64,000 nucleotides of DNA, taken from contig JAHDVF020000997.1 of the NCBI GenBank assembly GCA_022606425.2, forward strand, positions 1-64,000. The letters are read 5' to 3'. The position numbers and the translations under genes were made by a program. The notes under the pieces are model-generated. The model was not told the DNA's origin. It worked only from the letters and a program-made list of their open reading frames with translations, and searched no databases. This document shows, in pieces, positions 11,091 to 20,559 of the stretch. Each line of letters opens with the position of its first letter. Positions within the stretch are counted from its first letter, which is position 1. The DNA is from Lepidostoma basale (lineage: Eukaryota; Arthropoda; Insecta; Trichoptera; Lepidostomatidae).

Positions 11091-11339
11091 CTTCACGTAA
11101 AACAATGGCTGGTGCGTCAGCAGTACAAAATATGGAATACAAATGAAGCCTGAGATACTTGTCCATATTATTTTGTTGTCACGTTATTTCCATTAGAATA
11201 ATTTAATACTCAGTTGCATTTTGAAGTTCCCCGAGCTCATAGTAAGGTCAAAAAGATACAAGCCACATTTTCTTGGAAATTCTCGAGTAATATGCTAGTC
11301 TAGTTAAAATAACAAAACTACATTATTATAAATATTACT

Positions 11340-11395
11340 TTCTTCTTCTTCTGTGGTGCATAGGGCCTGAGAATTCTTCTCCACCCGACGGTTAA
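11340..11395 (-). pseudogene. LINE family L8, short 3' remnant
   Basis: TGTGGTGCATAGGGCCT and TTCTCCACCCGA match the 3' end of the L8 copy at 49063-49440, adjoining a GAA tail (CTT repeats at 11341-11351). Only about 50 bases remain. Confidence 0.5.
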
Positions 11396-11619
11396 TATTA
11401 CATAAAAACTGCATTTCGATTTATTATTTTTTTGTTTATACAACAGGTCGTTTCAAAACAATTACCGTATACAATTAGCGCCTAATGGACAATGTTCTGG
11501 CTGATCTGGCTAGGTTGGGCGAATCGGACTGCTGGGAGCAATAGGCTCAGGATCGATGAGCTTGGAGGAAAATCATCAAGGAGGCTAAAACTTTTCAAGA
11601 GTTGTATGGCCATAGGAAG

Positions 11620-11800
11620 AAAGATTGACTCATATGTGATAGGTAGCCAATCTATCGCCATTTTATTATAACGTGAAATCTAAACCAGACCAATGACAGT
11701 GTGACAATCACACTGCCATCGCCAGGAATCGAACTCGGGGCCTTCGGTGTCGCAGTCGAAGCTCTTGCCACTCTGCCACGAAGTTCGTCGATATAAAAAA
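11620..11800 (-). mobile_element. tRNA-derived SINE
   Basis: On the minus strand a pol III A box TGGCAGAGTGG (11778-11768) precedes a B box AGTTCGATTCC (11735-11725) by about 33 bases, as in a tRNA-like head. The body follows with CACACTGTCATTGG and AATGGCGATAGATTGGC. The B box has one change from consensus. Related copies are at 59150-59315 (-), which has a perfect B box, and 3590-3645 (+). It is not a functional tRNA gene because the acceptor stem is not formed. Confidence 0.7.
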
Positions 11801-11828
11801 GAAACGTTTTTTTTTAGTTTCATTATTA

Positions 11829-12025
11829 TAACTAACTAATCATCACGCCGTCACCCCGAAGTGGTAGGCAGAAATAACGAACTTCCACACTTTTCTTTCC
11901 TGACATTTTTCTCGCTTCCTCAACATTCATACATCGTGTCGTGCACGCGCGTGGATTTCTCTGACTCCCCACGTGGCCGACACTCAATATTTGTTTTATT
12001 TGATTGTGCCACGTTTTCCTCGGTC
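11829..12025 (-). pseudogene. LINE family L1t fragment, left half of an inverted pair
   Basis: The 3' terminus (TAACTAACTAATCATCACGCC) is at 11829 and the sequence is truncated at about 12025. There it abuts another L1t fragment in the opposite orientation, giving a 5'-to-5' junction without spacer. Confidence 0.7.
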
Positions 12026-12358
12026 AATATTTTATGGAAATGACTTGGTGAAGGGTCACTAAGATGGTTTGGACATATGGAACGAATGGATGAGGGAAGA
12101 ATGGTTAAAAAGATATATACAAGTAGTGTGAATGGGAAAAGAAGTCGAGGAAGGCCAAGGAAGACATGGCATGACCAAATTATTCAATTACTGAAAGGCG
12201 GCCATATTCGAAGTACGAACAATCGACGAGCGTGCATGTCACGATGTGTGAATGAAGAAGAGTCGCGAAAATTATGTCAGGATAGAACAATGTGGCAATC
12301 CATCCTCTCTGCCTACCCCTGAGGTGAAACGGCGTGATGGTTAGTTAGTTAGTTAGCT
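12026..12358 (+). pseudogene. LINE family L1t, C-terminal fragment, open
   Basis: An 81-codon stretch (12077-12322) reads MERMDEGRMVKKIYTSSVNG, then RSRGRPRKTWHDQI, a segment with RACMSRCVNEEESRKLC, and WQSILSAYP to a stop. The 3' tail repeats TTAG to about 12358. The basic GRPRKTW motif and the terminal block are the post-RT C-terminus of L1t. It is 5' truncated and cannot move on its own. Confidence 0.75.
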
Positions 12359-12364
12359 TAAACA

Positions 12365-12445
12365 TTTGATATTGCTAGGCGAAACATATCATTCCAATAA
12401 AATATAATAAAACTTTTGTAAATCAGATATTTTCGTTTGTATTTG
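12365..12445 (+). repeat. H7 repeat fragment
   Basis: TTTGATATTGCTAGGCGAAA and CATATCATTCC match the H7 centre, followed by the arm with AAATATAATAAAACTT. The left part is missing. Confidence 0.5.
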
Positions 12446-12755
12446 TCACAAATCTAATGCCATTTAAATTCTTCGATCGGAAACTTTTAAGTCTTGCCAC
12501 TATGTGTGTAGACCCACGCCGCATATTAAGAAGGTAAGCTCATCCGTGGATGTTATGTACGCCTGATTGTTGTGATGCATAATTGAATAGTAGAGCCGTT
12601 ACGTCACTCCTGACTCCCGCAGACCAACACTCCAGAACGTTTCATTAGCCCAGCCGTATGCGCGATGGCGTCCCGTCCCGTGCACACTCGACAGCATTCA
12701 ATTTAGCCTACCGTAAAAAGTAAAACATGATTTTTTTGTTATCTTTAAATGCTTG
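12446..12755. other. No recognisable feature
   Basis: GC content rises here (12520-12710) without any match I can identify. Confidence 0.35.
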
Positions 12756-13262
12756 TAACTAACTAACTAACTAACCATCACGCCGTCTCCCCGAAGGGGT
12801 AGGCAGAAAGAATGGACTGCCACACCTTTCTTTCCTGACATATTTCTCTCGCTTCCTCAACGTTCATACATCGTGTCATGCACGCGCGTCGATTTCTCTG
12901 ACTCCTCACATGGCCGACATTCAATATTTGATTTATTTGATCGTGCCACGTTTTCCTCGGTCTTCCTCTATTTCTGGTACCATTACATCATTAACATATA
13001 ATTTTTTTACCATTCTTTCTTCATTCATTCTTTCCATATGTCCAAACCATCTTAATGATCCTTTCATTATTTTGTTCATGACACCATCATTCGCACCGCA
13101 TTTACTTCTTATATTTTCATTCGACACTCTATCATACACAGAATATCCACACATTCGTCTAAGAGATCTCATTTCTACTGCATTTATTCTACTTTCGTCC
13201 TTCCTTTGCCAGTTCCATGCTTCGCTTCCATACATAAGGGTCGGTAGAAGAACACCAATGCT
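12756..13262 (-). pseudogene. LINE family L1t, C-terminal third
   Basis: The minus strand (13235-12933) reads MYGSEAWNWQRKDESRINAV, RSLRRMCGYSVYDRVSN and KGSLRWFGHMERMNEER, then loses frame before the RGRPRKT block, and ends in the TTAG tail at 12756. It matches the C-terminal part of the 20.6-22.6 kb copy. Confidence 0.8.
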
Positions 13263-13379
13263 TGTACTTTCTTATAATCATTTTCTCTTTGAACTACTTG
13301 CTAACTCTATTCGTTTGATAGTTGTACTATCTTTTTTTTGTAACCTCTTAATAAAACGTTAAATTATAAATATTGGCGA

Positions 13380-13437
13380 ACTAACTAATCATCGCGCCAT
13401 CTCACCGAAGGGGTAGGCCGAAAGAATGGATCGCCGT
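13380..13437 (-). pseudogene. LINE family L1t, terminal 58 bases
   Basis: Only the terminal block (CTAACTAATCATCGCGCCAT onward) remains, a severely 5'-truncated insertion. Confidence 0.6.
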
Positions 13438-13575
13438 ATTGTTTTTAGTATATTTCTTTTTACAATGTTATCATAAGGTATCATTAAATTGCTTTTGAAA
13501 ATACGAAAAAATCGAAAAATAACTGATCGTAGAAATTACTAGCTGTAGAAATTTTCTTAATACTTAATGTATAGT

Positions 13576-13628
13576 TGTCCTATTTATTGTTTCTTGAATA
13601 ATAATGCAAAACTCAATATTAAATAATT
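13576..13628. repeat. H7 repeat arm
   Basis: TTATTGTTTCTTGAATAA and ACTCAATATTAAATAATT are the outer arm of family H7 in reverse orientation. Confidence 0.45.
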
Positions 13629-13635
13629 CTGATAC

Positions 13636-13770
13636 TCCATATAAAACCTTCGAGAATGGTTCAAATGCAGCAAAACATACTTTAGGGCTTCTGTATCAAA
13701 AGTAAAAATAGTCATGACATTGTCCAACTTCCAAAAGGAGAAAAACTATTATAGAAGAATAAAAAGCATA
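13636..13770 (+). pseudogene. RTE-like LINE (L5) tail fragment
   Basis: Reads approximately LREWFKCSKTYFRASVSKVK, the terminal motif also seen at 50800-50920 (LREWFSCSTTSLFRTSVS). It is short, degenerate and without domain content. Confidence 0.5.
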
Positions 13771-13924
13771 AATATGGACGAATGTTCGTCGAATTCGTCC
13801 CGTGGGCAAACCTACTTGTTAATAAACCCCCCTCTGGTACTTTCTTTCTGACCGTACCACTTTTCGGCATCCTTCGTTGTAGCCTTTATCATTGTAGAAG
13901 GAATTAACTATGTCTATATTCTTC

Positions 13925-14356
13925 TCTGGTTTCAATCCTGGGATTGGTTTGCAGCAATTTCCTCCATTATTCTCTTCCATTTTTCCCTGTCTTGTGCGGC
14001 TCTTTTGAGATCTGCATATGATGAGCAGCTTACGTCCACCAACAGGTCCTCCAGGTACTCTCGGCGTGGGCGTCCCCTAGAGTTTGTCCCCTCGATCATA
14101 CCCTCCATTATGGCATGCTAGAGACCTTCTTGACGTATTACATGGCCGATCCATCTTGCACGCCTTTCGGACAAGGTCCTGAGCAGGTGCCTTCCTCCTT
14201 CGATTCCTTGAAGAACTTCCTCATCCGTGATGTGGTCTCTCCAGGAAATTCCTAATAGTCTTCTATAAGAGCACATCTCAAAAGCCTCTAGTCTCCGCTT
14301 ATCTCTTTCGGATAGGCACCATGTCTCGCAGCCGTACATCAAGATACTCCATACAT
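13925..14356 (-). pseudogene. LINE family L3, C-terminal fragment
   Basis: The minus strand (14402-14118) reads ILMYGCETWCLSERDKRRLE, then RRLLGISWRDHITDEEVL and RARWIGHVIRQEG, with further match downstream to 13925. The MYGCETW block is the usual sequence after the YADD region of such LINEs. The 5' limit is an exact junction with an L1t fragment at 14356/14357. Confidence 0.75.
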
Positions 14357-14786
14357 AGGGGTAGGCAGAAATAATGGACTGCCACACTTTTTTTCCTGAC
14401 ATACTTCTCTCGAATCCTCAACATTCATACATCGTGTCACGCACGCACGTCGATTTTCCCGACTCCTCACGCGGGCGACATTCAATGTTTAATTTATTTA
14501 ATTGTTTTCCTTGGTCGTCCTCTATTTCTGGTTCCATTTACATCGTAAACATATACTTTTTTACCATTATTTCTTCTTCATTTTTTTCATTATTTTGTTC
14601 AAAACTTTTTCATTCGCACCACATTCACTTCTTATATTTTCATTCGACACTCTATTCTACATAGTTTATCTGACATTTGTCTAAGATATCTCATTTCTTC
14701 TGCATTTATTTTTCTTTCATTCCATTTTGCCAGTTCCATGCTTCGCTTCCATACACAAGGGTCGGTACAAGAACACCTTTTGCTAA
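14357..14786 (-). pseudogene. LINE family L1t, C-terminal fragment without tail
   Basis: Matches the L1t C-terminus from GGGGTAGGCAGAAATAATGG onward, but the terminal TTAG tail and about 20 bases are absent. L3 sequence follows directly instead. The reading frame is heavily broken. Confidence 0.7.
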
Positions 14787-14820
14787 AGTACATATATGTT
14801 ACAATGAACTAAAACTTTAG

Positions 14821-14890
14821 TTGATTGTAGCACCTGATGATGCTAACATTTATCAGCAAAACAGCTGTCGAGACAATTTCATAGAAATTA
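14821..14890 (+). repeat. Hammerhead-like H3 repeat with G12 changed to A
   Basis: CTGATGA (14834-14840) and stem III ACAG/CTGT with cleavage base C are present, but the second core box is AAAA instead of GAAA (14858-14861). G12 is essential in characterised hammerheads, so this copy is probably inactive. Confidence 0.55.
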
Positions 14891-14934
14891 AATCAATTGT
14901 GATACATATTTTTTTATTTTATATAAACTTTATA

Positions 14935-15200
14935 GGTCAACACTGTGGAATTCCATAATGACGAATTTTTGTGAATTAAAACACTGTTTTTTCCACTTTT
15001 GAATTTATTTTTCTCGACATGTTTCTAAGGCTTACACCTTCATCATATAAACTATATACTAACTAGTTCGTTGAAATATCAAAGTGTTTCCGCCAAAATA
15101 ATGGATTATCTAATAAAATATTGTGATATTATAAAAGTGTTCTAAATTTAATAGTTAATAATGTTGAAGTATCATAGTGTTTCGGCCAAAACAATGGACG
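14935..15200 (-). repeat. H6 repeat followed by an H3 arm
   Basis: AACACTGTGGAATTCCATAA, TTTTTTCCACTTTTGAA and CTCGACATGTTTCTAAGG mark family H6. The minus strand reads ATGATGA then AGG...CCT and GAAACATGTC, a hammerhead layout with C3 replaced. From about 15100 the H3 arm resumes with TAATGTTGAAGTATCATAG and GTTTCGGCCAAA. Confidence 0.55.
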
Positions 15201-15584
15201 ATATAAAATGTATTTTCGCGTGCATAAAGATTTACTTTGCAAGCTGTATTCTTACGAAGATACTCGTAGTAAGGTTGGGGTCAATGGTCAAAAACCCAAG
15301 ACGGGGTATTGAACCGGCACCGTCTGCAGCAGACGGTACAATGCCTGCAGTCAACGGAACAGTAGGTTATGTGGGGCAATTGCGAGCAGAAACCGGTAAA
15401 GGGTACCGCGCCCGCAACCGGTAGCGGACACAGACGAACCGGTTCGCTCTTCGGACGAAATACAAACCGGGAATCTTGCAACTACCTCTGAATAGATTAT
15501 GTATTCGCGAAATAATCTTACAACCATAACCGAACGCGTTATCTTACATCAATATATTTCGCGCTATGAATTTGAACTTTAAAA

Positions 15585-15880
15585 CTAACTAACAACTAAC
15601 CATCACGCCTTCTTTCCGAAAGGGTTAGCAGAAATAAAGGACTGCCACTCTTTTCTTTACAGACATACTTCTCTCGCTTTCTCAGTATTCATACATCGTG
15701 TCATTCACAAATCTTCCTCTATTTCTAGTTCCATTTACATCGTTAATATTAATATCATTTTTTTACCATTCATTCTTCATTCATTATTATGTTAATATCA
15801 CTTTCATTCACACCGCATTAAGTTCTTTTATTTTCATTCGAGACTCTATCATACACAGATTTTCTTCATATTCGTCTAAG
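15585..15880 (-). pseudogene. LINE family L1t fragment, first of an inverted set
   Basis: The 3' tail (AACTAACTAACAACTAACCA) is near 15585 and the match to L1t extends to about 15880 with many changes. It meets a plus-strand copy immediately at 15881. Confidence 0.65.
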
Positions 15881-16170
15881 AGCGGAAGAAGGTATTATGA
15901 ACAAAATTATGAAAGGATCGTTGCGTTGGTTCGGACATATGGAGCGCATGAAGAGAGAAAAAATAGTTAAGAAAGTATACGTTAATGATAAAAATGGAGT
16001 ACGAAGTCGAGGCAGACCGAGAAAAACATGTCATGACCAAATTAATCAAATTTTAAAGGTTGGTCATGTTAGAAGTCGGAAGAATCGACGTGCGTGTATG
16101 ACTCGGTGTGTCAGGATGGAGTAGTGTGCGATCCATTCTCTCTTCCTACCCCTGCGGGGAAACGGCGTGT
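15881..16170 (+). pseudogene. LINE family L1t, C-terminal fragment
   Basis: Encodes MNKIMKGSLRWFGHMERMKR (15897 on), then SRGRPRKTCHDQINQILKVG and RKNRRACMTRC before a frame change near 16124, ending CGGGGAAACGGCGTG at 16170. The TTAG tail is replaced by a TTTG run. Confidence 0.75.
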
Positions 16171-16179
16171 TTGTTTGTT

Positions 16180-16325
16180 TATTCTACTTTCATACTTCTT
16201 ATGCCACTTCCGTGCTTCGCTTCCATTCATAACGATCGGCACAAGAACATCACTGTGCTCTGCCATTTTAGCTTTTGTGGATAGGTTTTTGTTTGGGATG
16301 ACAACTTTAAGTACACCATTCACAA
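16180..16325 (-). pseudogene. LINE family L1t internal fragment
   Basis: The minus strand reads MNGVLKVVIPNKNLSTKAKM and VPIVMNGSEARKWHKKYESR, an internal piece lying upstream of the segment in 15881-16170. Together with that copy it forms an inverted arrangement of two non-overlapping parts of one LINE. Confidence 0.7.
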
Positions 16326-16329
16326 TTCA

Positions 16330-16880
16330 CATTCAATTCCTTCGTCGTATCAAAACTGCAATGGAGTCTACGCCAACATCCCCAAACAGCAAACTTATAA
16401 TCTCCAGTCTGCATTCAACGCAGCAGCAAGACCGATAAGGGGTGTGCCGAAGAGTTGTCACATAACACAGCATCTTGAGGAGCTCCATTGGCTGAAATGT
16501 CCAAAAAGGATACAATACAACCACTGCTGGACGGTCTTCAAGGCGTTGCATGGTATGGTACCATCTTATATATCTGAACTCTGCATCAACGAGAACCTGA
16601 ATGCCAGACAGTCTAAATTGCGATCAGATGAGACTTCTGCGATTGGTAGATTAACTGTGCCAAAACGCTGTCCTAGCACAACATTTGGCGACCGAGCCTC
16701 CGCGATAGCCAGCCCTTCAGCCTGGAACAATCTTCCAGCAGACATTAAGTGCATTGAGAATCAGTCAGAGTTTAGATCGAAACTCAACGCACCTTTTCAA
16801 ATTATCCTTTCCTGATAAGAAGGGTTGATCAACTGCGTTGGGTGCAGCCCTCATTCTAAATTTGGTTTTTATTAACTAGT
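16330..16880 (+). pseudogene. CR1/L2-like LINE (L6), ORF2 C-terminus
   Basis: From 16444 an open stretch reads HITQHLEELHWLKCPKRIQY, TVFKALHGMVPSYISELC, a basic R-rich segment, TTFGDRASAIASPSAWNNLP and FRSKLNAPF to a stop at 16815. The pattern HWL..RI...... FKALHG..P.Y.S.L and GDRA...A.P..WN.LP is the well-known tail of CR1/L2/Rex-type LINE proteins. The upstream RT is missing. A second copy lies at 57881-58420. Confidence 0.75.
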
Positions 16881-16924
16881 TCACAAAACGGAACATTTCC
16901 TACAGCGCTCTTGAGATGAGTAAT

Positions 16925-17275
16925 TGGACCATGGATCATTTTCGCACCACGTACACTCTAGTGGATAATACGCATCCACAAAGACGACAATTGTCGAAAA
17001 TTGGAATTCACGATGGCGCTTCACTCGAGCTAGCTGTGGCGCTCATATGCCCGAAATCATATTTAAACATAATGGCATAAAATTACCTATTAAATAAAGC
17101 CAATATCATAGACATTAACATTATTTTAATGTGTTCTTTTTTTTCATTTTGAATATTTATTGTATACCTCTAAAAAAACACTTTATGTATTATTCAAATT
17201 GTTGGCTCCCCCAACCATTCTTTCTATACCCCTTTCCACTTTTTGTTTCCGTTTTTACAACAAGGATCGATTAAA
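16925..17275 (+). mobile_element. Mariner-like element remnant with composite ends
   Basis: MDHFRTTYTLVDNTHPQRRQ and LSKIGIHD match the N-terminal part of the transposase in the copy at 41132-41643. The 3' part carries the terminal repeat AGAGGTATACAATAAATATT (as its complement) and then a second piece with GTTGGCTCCCCCAACCA and CCACTTTTTGTTTCCG. The same composite order recurs inverted at 49875-50160. The central transposase, including any DDE/D residues, is deleted. Confidence 0.65.
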
Positions 17276-18240
17276 TATAGACATTTGATAACGCCTAAGG
17301 ATTTTTGTAACGCCTAATTTCAAGGTAGCGCTAACTCAAATATCGTTAACGTTTGCATTGAAGATATGTAGCATACTTTTTTATATGTACTCGTAGCTGT
17401 TGTGGCGATGTCAATGTGGCGACCGGTTAAACAGATTCAGGTTACTGTACCGAAACTGGTTCCAGTTTTCGGGAACAGCAAGAGCTAACTGCGGCAGATG
17501 CGACACGATCAATCATTTTTTGTGGATGGATTTTTATTGAGGTCGGTATCACCGACACCAGAACATCTGGCCGGGCGGCCGACTGCGAATTTAATTAGTC
17601 GCTGTCAATCGACGTGTTCTCTTAAATTATAACAGGAAATCAAGAGATGCGTCTGCAGGTAATGGAGCGTTCACACAAATAAATTTAAAACGCGTCAAAT
17701 ACAAATGTGACCATCTCTTTATAATGGTATAATAATGAGTTTTTACATTTGCGTCCATTAGAAAATGTATTAAAAATTCTAATAAAATTGATTTAAATCA
17801 TTGGTTTAAATATTAATAATAAAAAACAACAACAAAATTTGAATAAATATAATTATACTTTGTATTACAACACTTTTTATTTTCACTGAATTCAGACATG
17901 TTTCGGTTACAAGTAACCTTTATCAATGTATACAATTTTAACAATCAAAGAAAACAGAGCGATCCTTTGTATTTATCGATTTTCGTAATGTGCCAGAATT
18001 ATTCCAGTTTCCTTCACTTTATGGCCTTGACAATTTATTTCTCTTTCTTCATTCGCTACAGTACTTCCTTGTTTGTGACTCTCTATGTCCATGATAAATA
18101 TTTTAAATATTCTACGATACACCCACATTTTAAAAGCTTTTTGGTAATACTCGTAGCTTTTGTCAAGGTCCATGTTTCCGTACTGTAGAACAAGACGGGT
18201 AATTATATAGAGACTATATTTTTATATTTTATTTTATATT
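17276..18240. other. Mostly unassigned; one H-type arm
   Basis: 17850-17925 (CACTGAATTCAGACATGTTT, CGGTTACAAGTAACC) resembles hammerhead repeat arms but lacks the core. The rest, including a GC-rich stretch at 17400-17600, matches nothing I know. The open frames at 17898-18188 look incidental. Confidence 0.35.
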
Positions 18241-18252
18241 ATTTTACTTATA

Positions 18253-19212
18253 GGGTCTTTCAATAGGGACGCTCCATTTTTAATCGCTCGTGCAGAATGT
18301 CCATTGTGGCGTGCGCTGTGTGCTACGTAGCACCGCACACTGGATCTTAGGGGTCGAACTCCGAATTTTGATAGATTTTTTTAAATTAGGTCCTCTGTGT
18401 AATTCCAAACCACTTTTGTCTTTGAACTTTTTTGATATAACTGCTAATTTCCAAGAAAAAAAATGTTTTTTTTTTTTTGTAAATGATCATCGCGTTCCTT
18501 TACAAAAGAATGGAGTGATTTTAGCATAATTGTGATGCATCTAACAAAAATCCGAAACCACTCTATACTCGTAACAATTAATCAAGATTTATAATGTCTG
18601 CTGCTTTAAACGGACAGAGATATGAAGTAGATGTCGTAACAAGTAATGTAGAAGATTATGCCCTCTATAATCCTTTCTAAGTTTGTTTTCAGGTATCCAC
18701 CTGATTCCGAAATAATTGCAAAAATCAGTTTTGCTTCATACAAAAAAAACAACAACATTCTTTTCTTGGAAATTAGCACTTATATAAAAAAAAGTTAAAA
18801 TTCAAAAGTGGTTTGGAATCACACAGAGGACCTAATTTAAAAAAATCAGGGCAAAATTTGGAGTTCGACCCCTATGTCCATGTTTTTGCCAAATGGATCC
18901 AGTGTGTGCCGTACTGTTGGAACCATATGTTGTCGGTATCCATATCATTCAGTTTAAGCTGCAAGAGTCTCAAATTTATCCATTAAACGACGTATTGTGG
19001 ACTCTGCAGGACGGTCATGAATGCCATGAATTGGCGAACAGAGCACTGATTTTGATAATATTTTTTAACAATTACAACGCGTTGTTGAAGCGTGTAGCAT
19101 TTCATGATAAAAAGTCAAGACTAAATAAGTATTCTTGAAATTTGACAGACGTCGCTTTACTAAAATGGCTGCTATACGCTGTCAAAGTTTGAGCGTCTCT
19201 ATTGAAAAACCC
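18253..19212 (-). mobile_element. Mariner-like transposon, deleted, with a nested MITE
   Basis: The ends GGGTCTTTCAATAGGGACGC (18253) and GAGCGTCTCTATTGAAAAAC (to about 19210) are imperfect inverted repeats. Minus-strand reading near 19100-18890 gives MLHASTTRC-type start sequence, then NDMDTDNIWFQQYGTHW, recognisable as the transposase catalytic block usually written WFQQDGA. The catalytic Asp is replaced by Tyr. Most of the protein is missing and the element is dead. Confidence 0.65.
18350..18872. mobile_element. MITE with TA duplication nested in the mariner remnant
   Basis: Inverted ends GGGGTCGAACTCCGAATTTT and its mirror (CAAAATTTGGAGTTCGACCCC) are flanked by TA on both sides (18348-18349 and 18873-18874). 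Inverted similarity extends about 90 bases into each arm (AGGTCCTCTGTGT and ACACAGAGGACCT). It has no coding region. Its position inside transposase sequence dates it later than the mariner. Confidence 0.7.
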
Positions 19213-19215
19213 TTT

Positions 19216-19375
19216 GAGCACCAGGATACACCACCTGCAGCGAAGCCACGGCGGTCATTTGACCGAAATATATTCCATATATAATGTTATTAAATTACCT
19301 TTAAAATTAATCAAAAATGTCACTCTGTTGTTGTTTTATTTCATTGCAAAATTTGAGCGCTCTTAATGAAAAACC
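19216..19375 (+). mobile_element. Mariner-like 3' end, opposite orientation
   Basis: The plus strand reads RSHGGHLTEIYSIYNVIKLP and LLFYFIAKFERS, resembling the last residues of mariner-type transposases, followed by a terminal repeat TTGAGCGCTCTTAATGAAAA. It lies tail-adjacent to the element at 18253-19212, as if two related elements had recombined. Confidence 0.5.
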
Positions 19376-19860
19376 TTAAATATACCTACGAGTATATGCA
19401 CAACGTTGAATTCTCAATCAAAATATAAAAACTCATATAAAGTTGGAGCATTGTATTTTTTTTAATTAAACGAATATTTATAAGGAACACTTACTAATTA
19501 TTGTAAAAGTTACACTAGTCAAATCCATTCATTGAATATTTGAAACTCATATTTTGAATATGTTTTATTTTTTGTGAGCTTAGATACTTTGCTTATAAAA
19601 GGACGGACAAAGGGTCTGGCAACCTCGTGAGTGACGAGAACATTCGGCAACAGCGGGTAAAGTGACTATTAAAATGTAAAAATAGTCCCTTCATCTCGGC
19701 TGACTGGCGGGAACTGGTTTAAAAATGGTGTGAAGTCATTATCGGAGACAGCACAGCATATTTATTGCGGAGATGATATCCTAATGAATGCAGATTAATC
19801 CCAAACCCGTTGTAACATTTCATTAATCGATTTTGACTTAAGTCGCCCACTGAAAATATT
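19376..19860. other. No recognisable feature
   Basis: No match to other parts of the window and no coding signal. Confidence 0.4.
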
Positions 19861-20379
19861 TAGGGTAAACCCACACCGAAGCGATTCGCTTAGTGATAAA
19901 ATTTTCAACATAGCGAGGCGCGAAGCGTGCAATGGCACTCGCGAGAGTACAGTTTATTCACTTTATATTATAGGAGAATATTTTCAATAGTGTGAGTAAC
20001 ACCGCCTAAATTGGTTATACAGAGCAATCTGATTGGTTCCTGTGTCTAAGTAGGCGGAGAACACTGATGAATGGTGATTAGAAAATTACTACTATGTTGA
20101 AATTAGGAAAATTAATTAATTTTAACGGTGGAAGGACATGTTTTTGTGATTTTGTTTCAGATTTATAGTAACAAAACAAATTTACAAGAAAATGGAATCT
20201 TCCAGACACCATTAGCCGGGACACACAAATAATTATATGAAAACAATGAATTTCTTTGATTTTTAACAGTTTAGCATCATTATGAATATTAGTCCCACCC
20301 TTAATTGTTTTTCCAAAAGGAAACAATATCCAACAATAAAATTTTCAGGGACATTATATGTGTGTGTTTAAGCTGGTAG

Positions 20380-20559
20380 CATTTTTATTATAAAAAAAAC
20401 ATTTCTTCTATGTTTGCCATACTTTGTGTTGTATATGTTTTATTTGTCTTTTTTTATATAATTTGTATATGCAACACTAACTTTAAAATTCAAATTCAAA
20501 TTACATATCAGACATGTTTCGGACAACCGACCGGTCCTTCTTCAGTGATACATATCATA
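20380..20559 (-). ncRNA. Hammerhead ribozyme H2, left arm of a split foldback
   Basis: On the minus strand CTGAAGA (20545-20539) is followed by stem II GGAC/GTCC with a 9-base loop, GAAA (20520-20517), loopless stem III ACA/TGT, and cleavage after C at 20511. Stem I pairs 20555-20546 with 20510-20501 over nine positions, two of them G-U. All invariant positions are present. This is the best-preserved member of family H2. The foldback continues after the LINE at 22634. Confidence 0.75.

Noticed and set aside
15280..15480. Possible tRNA-like or SINE sequence (GGTTCAATACC on the minus strand)
   Set aside because: B-box-like match only. No A box at the right distance, no cloverleaf and no second copy.
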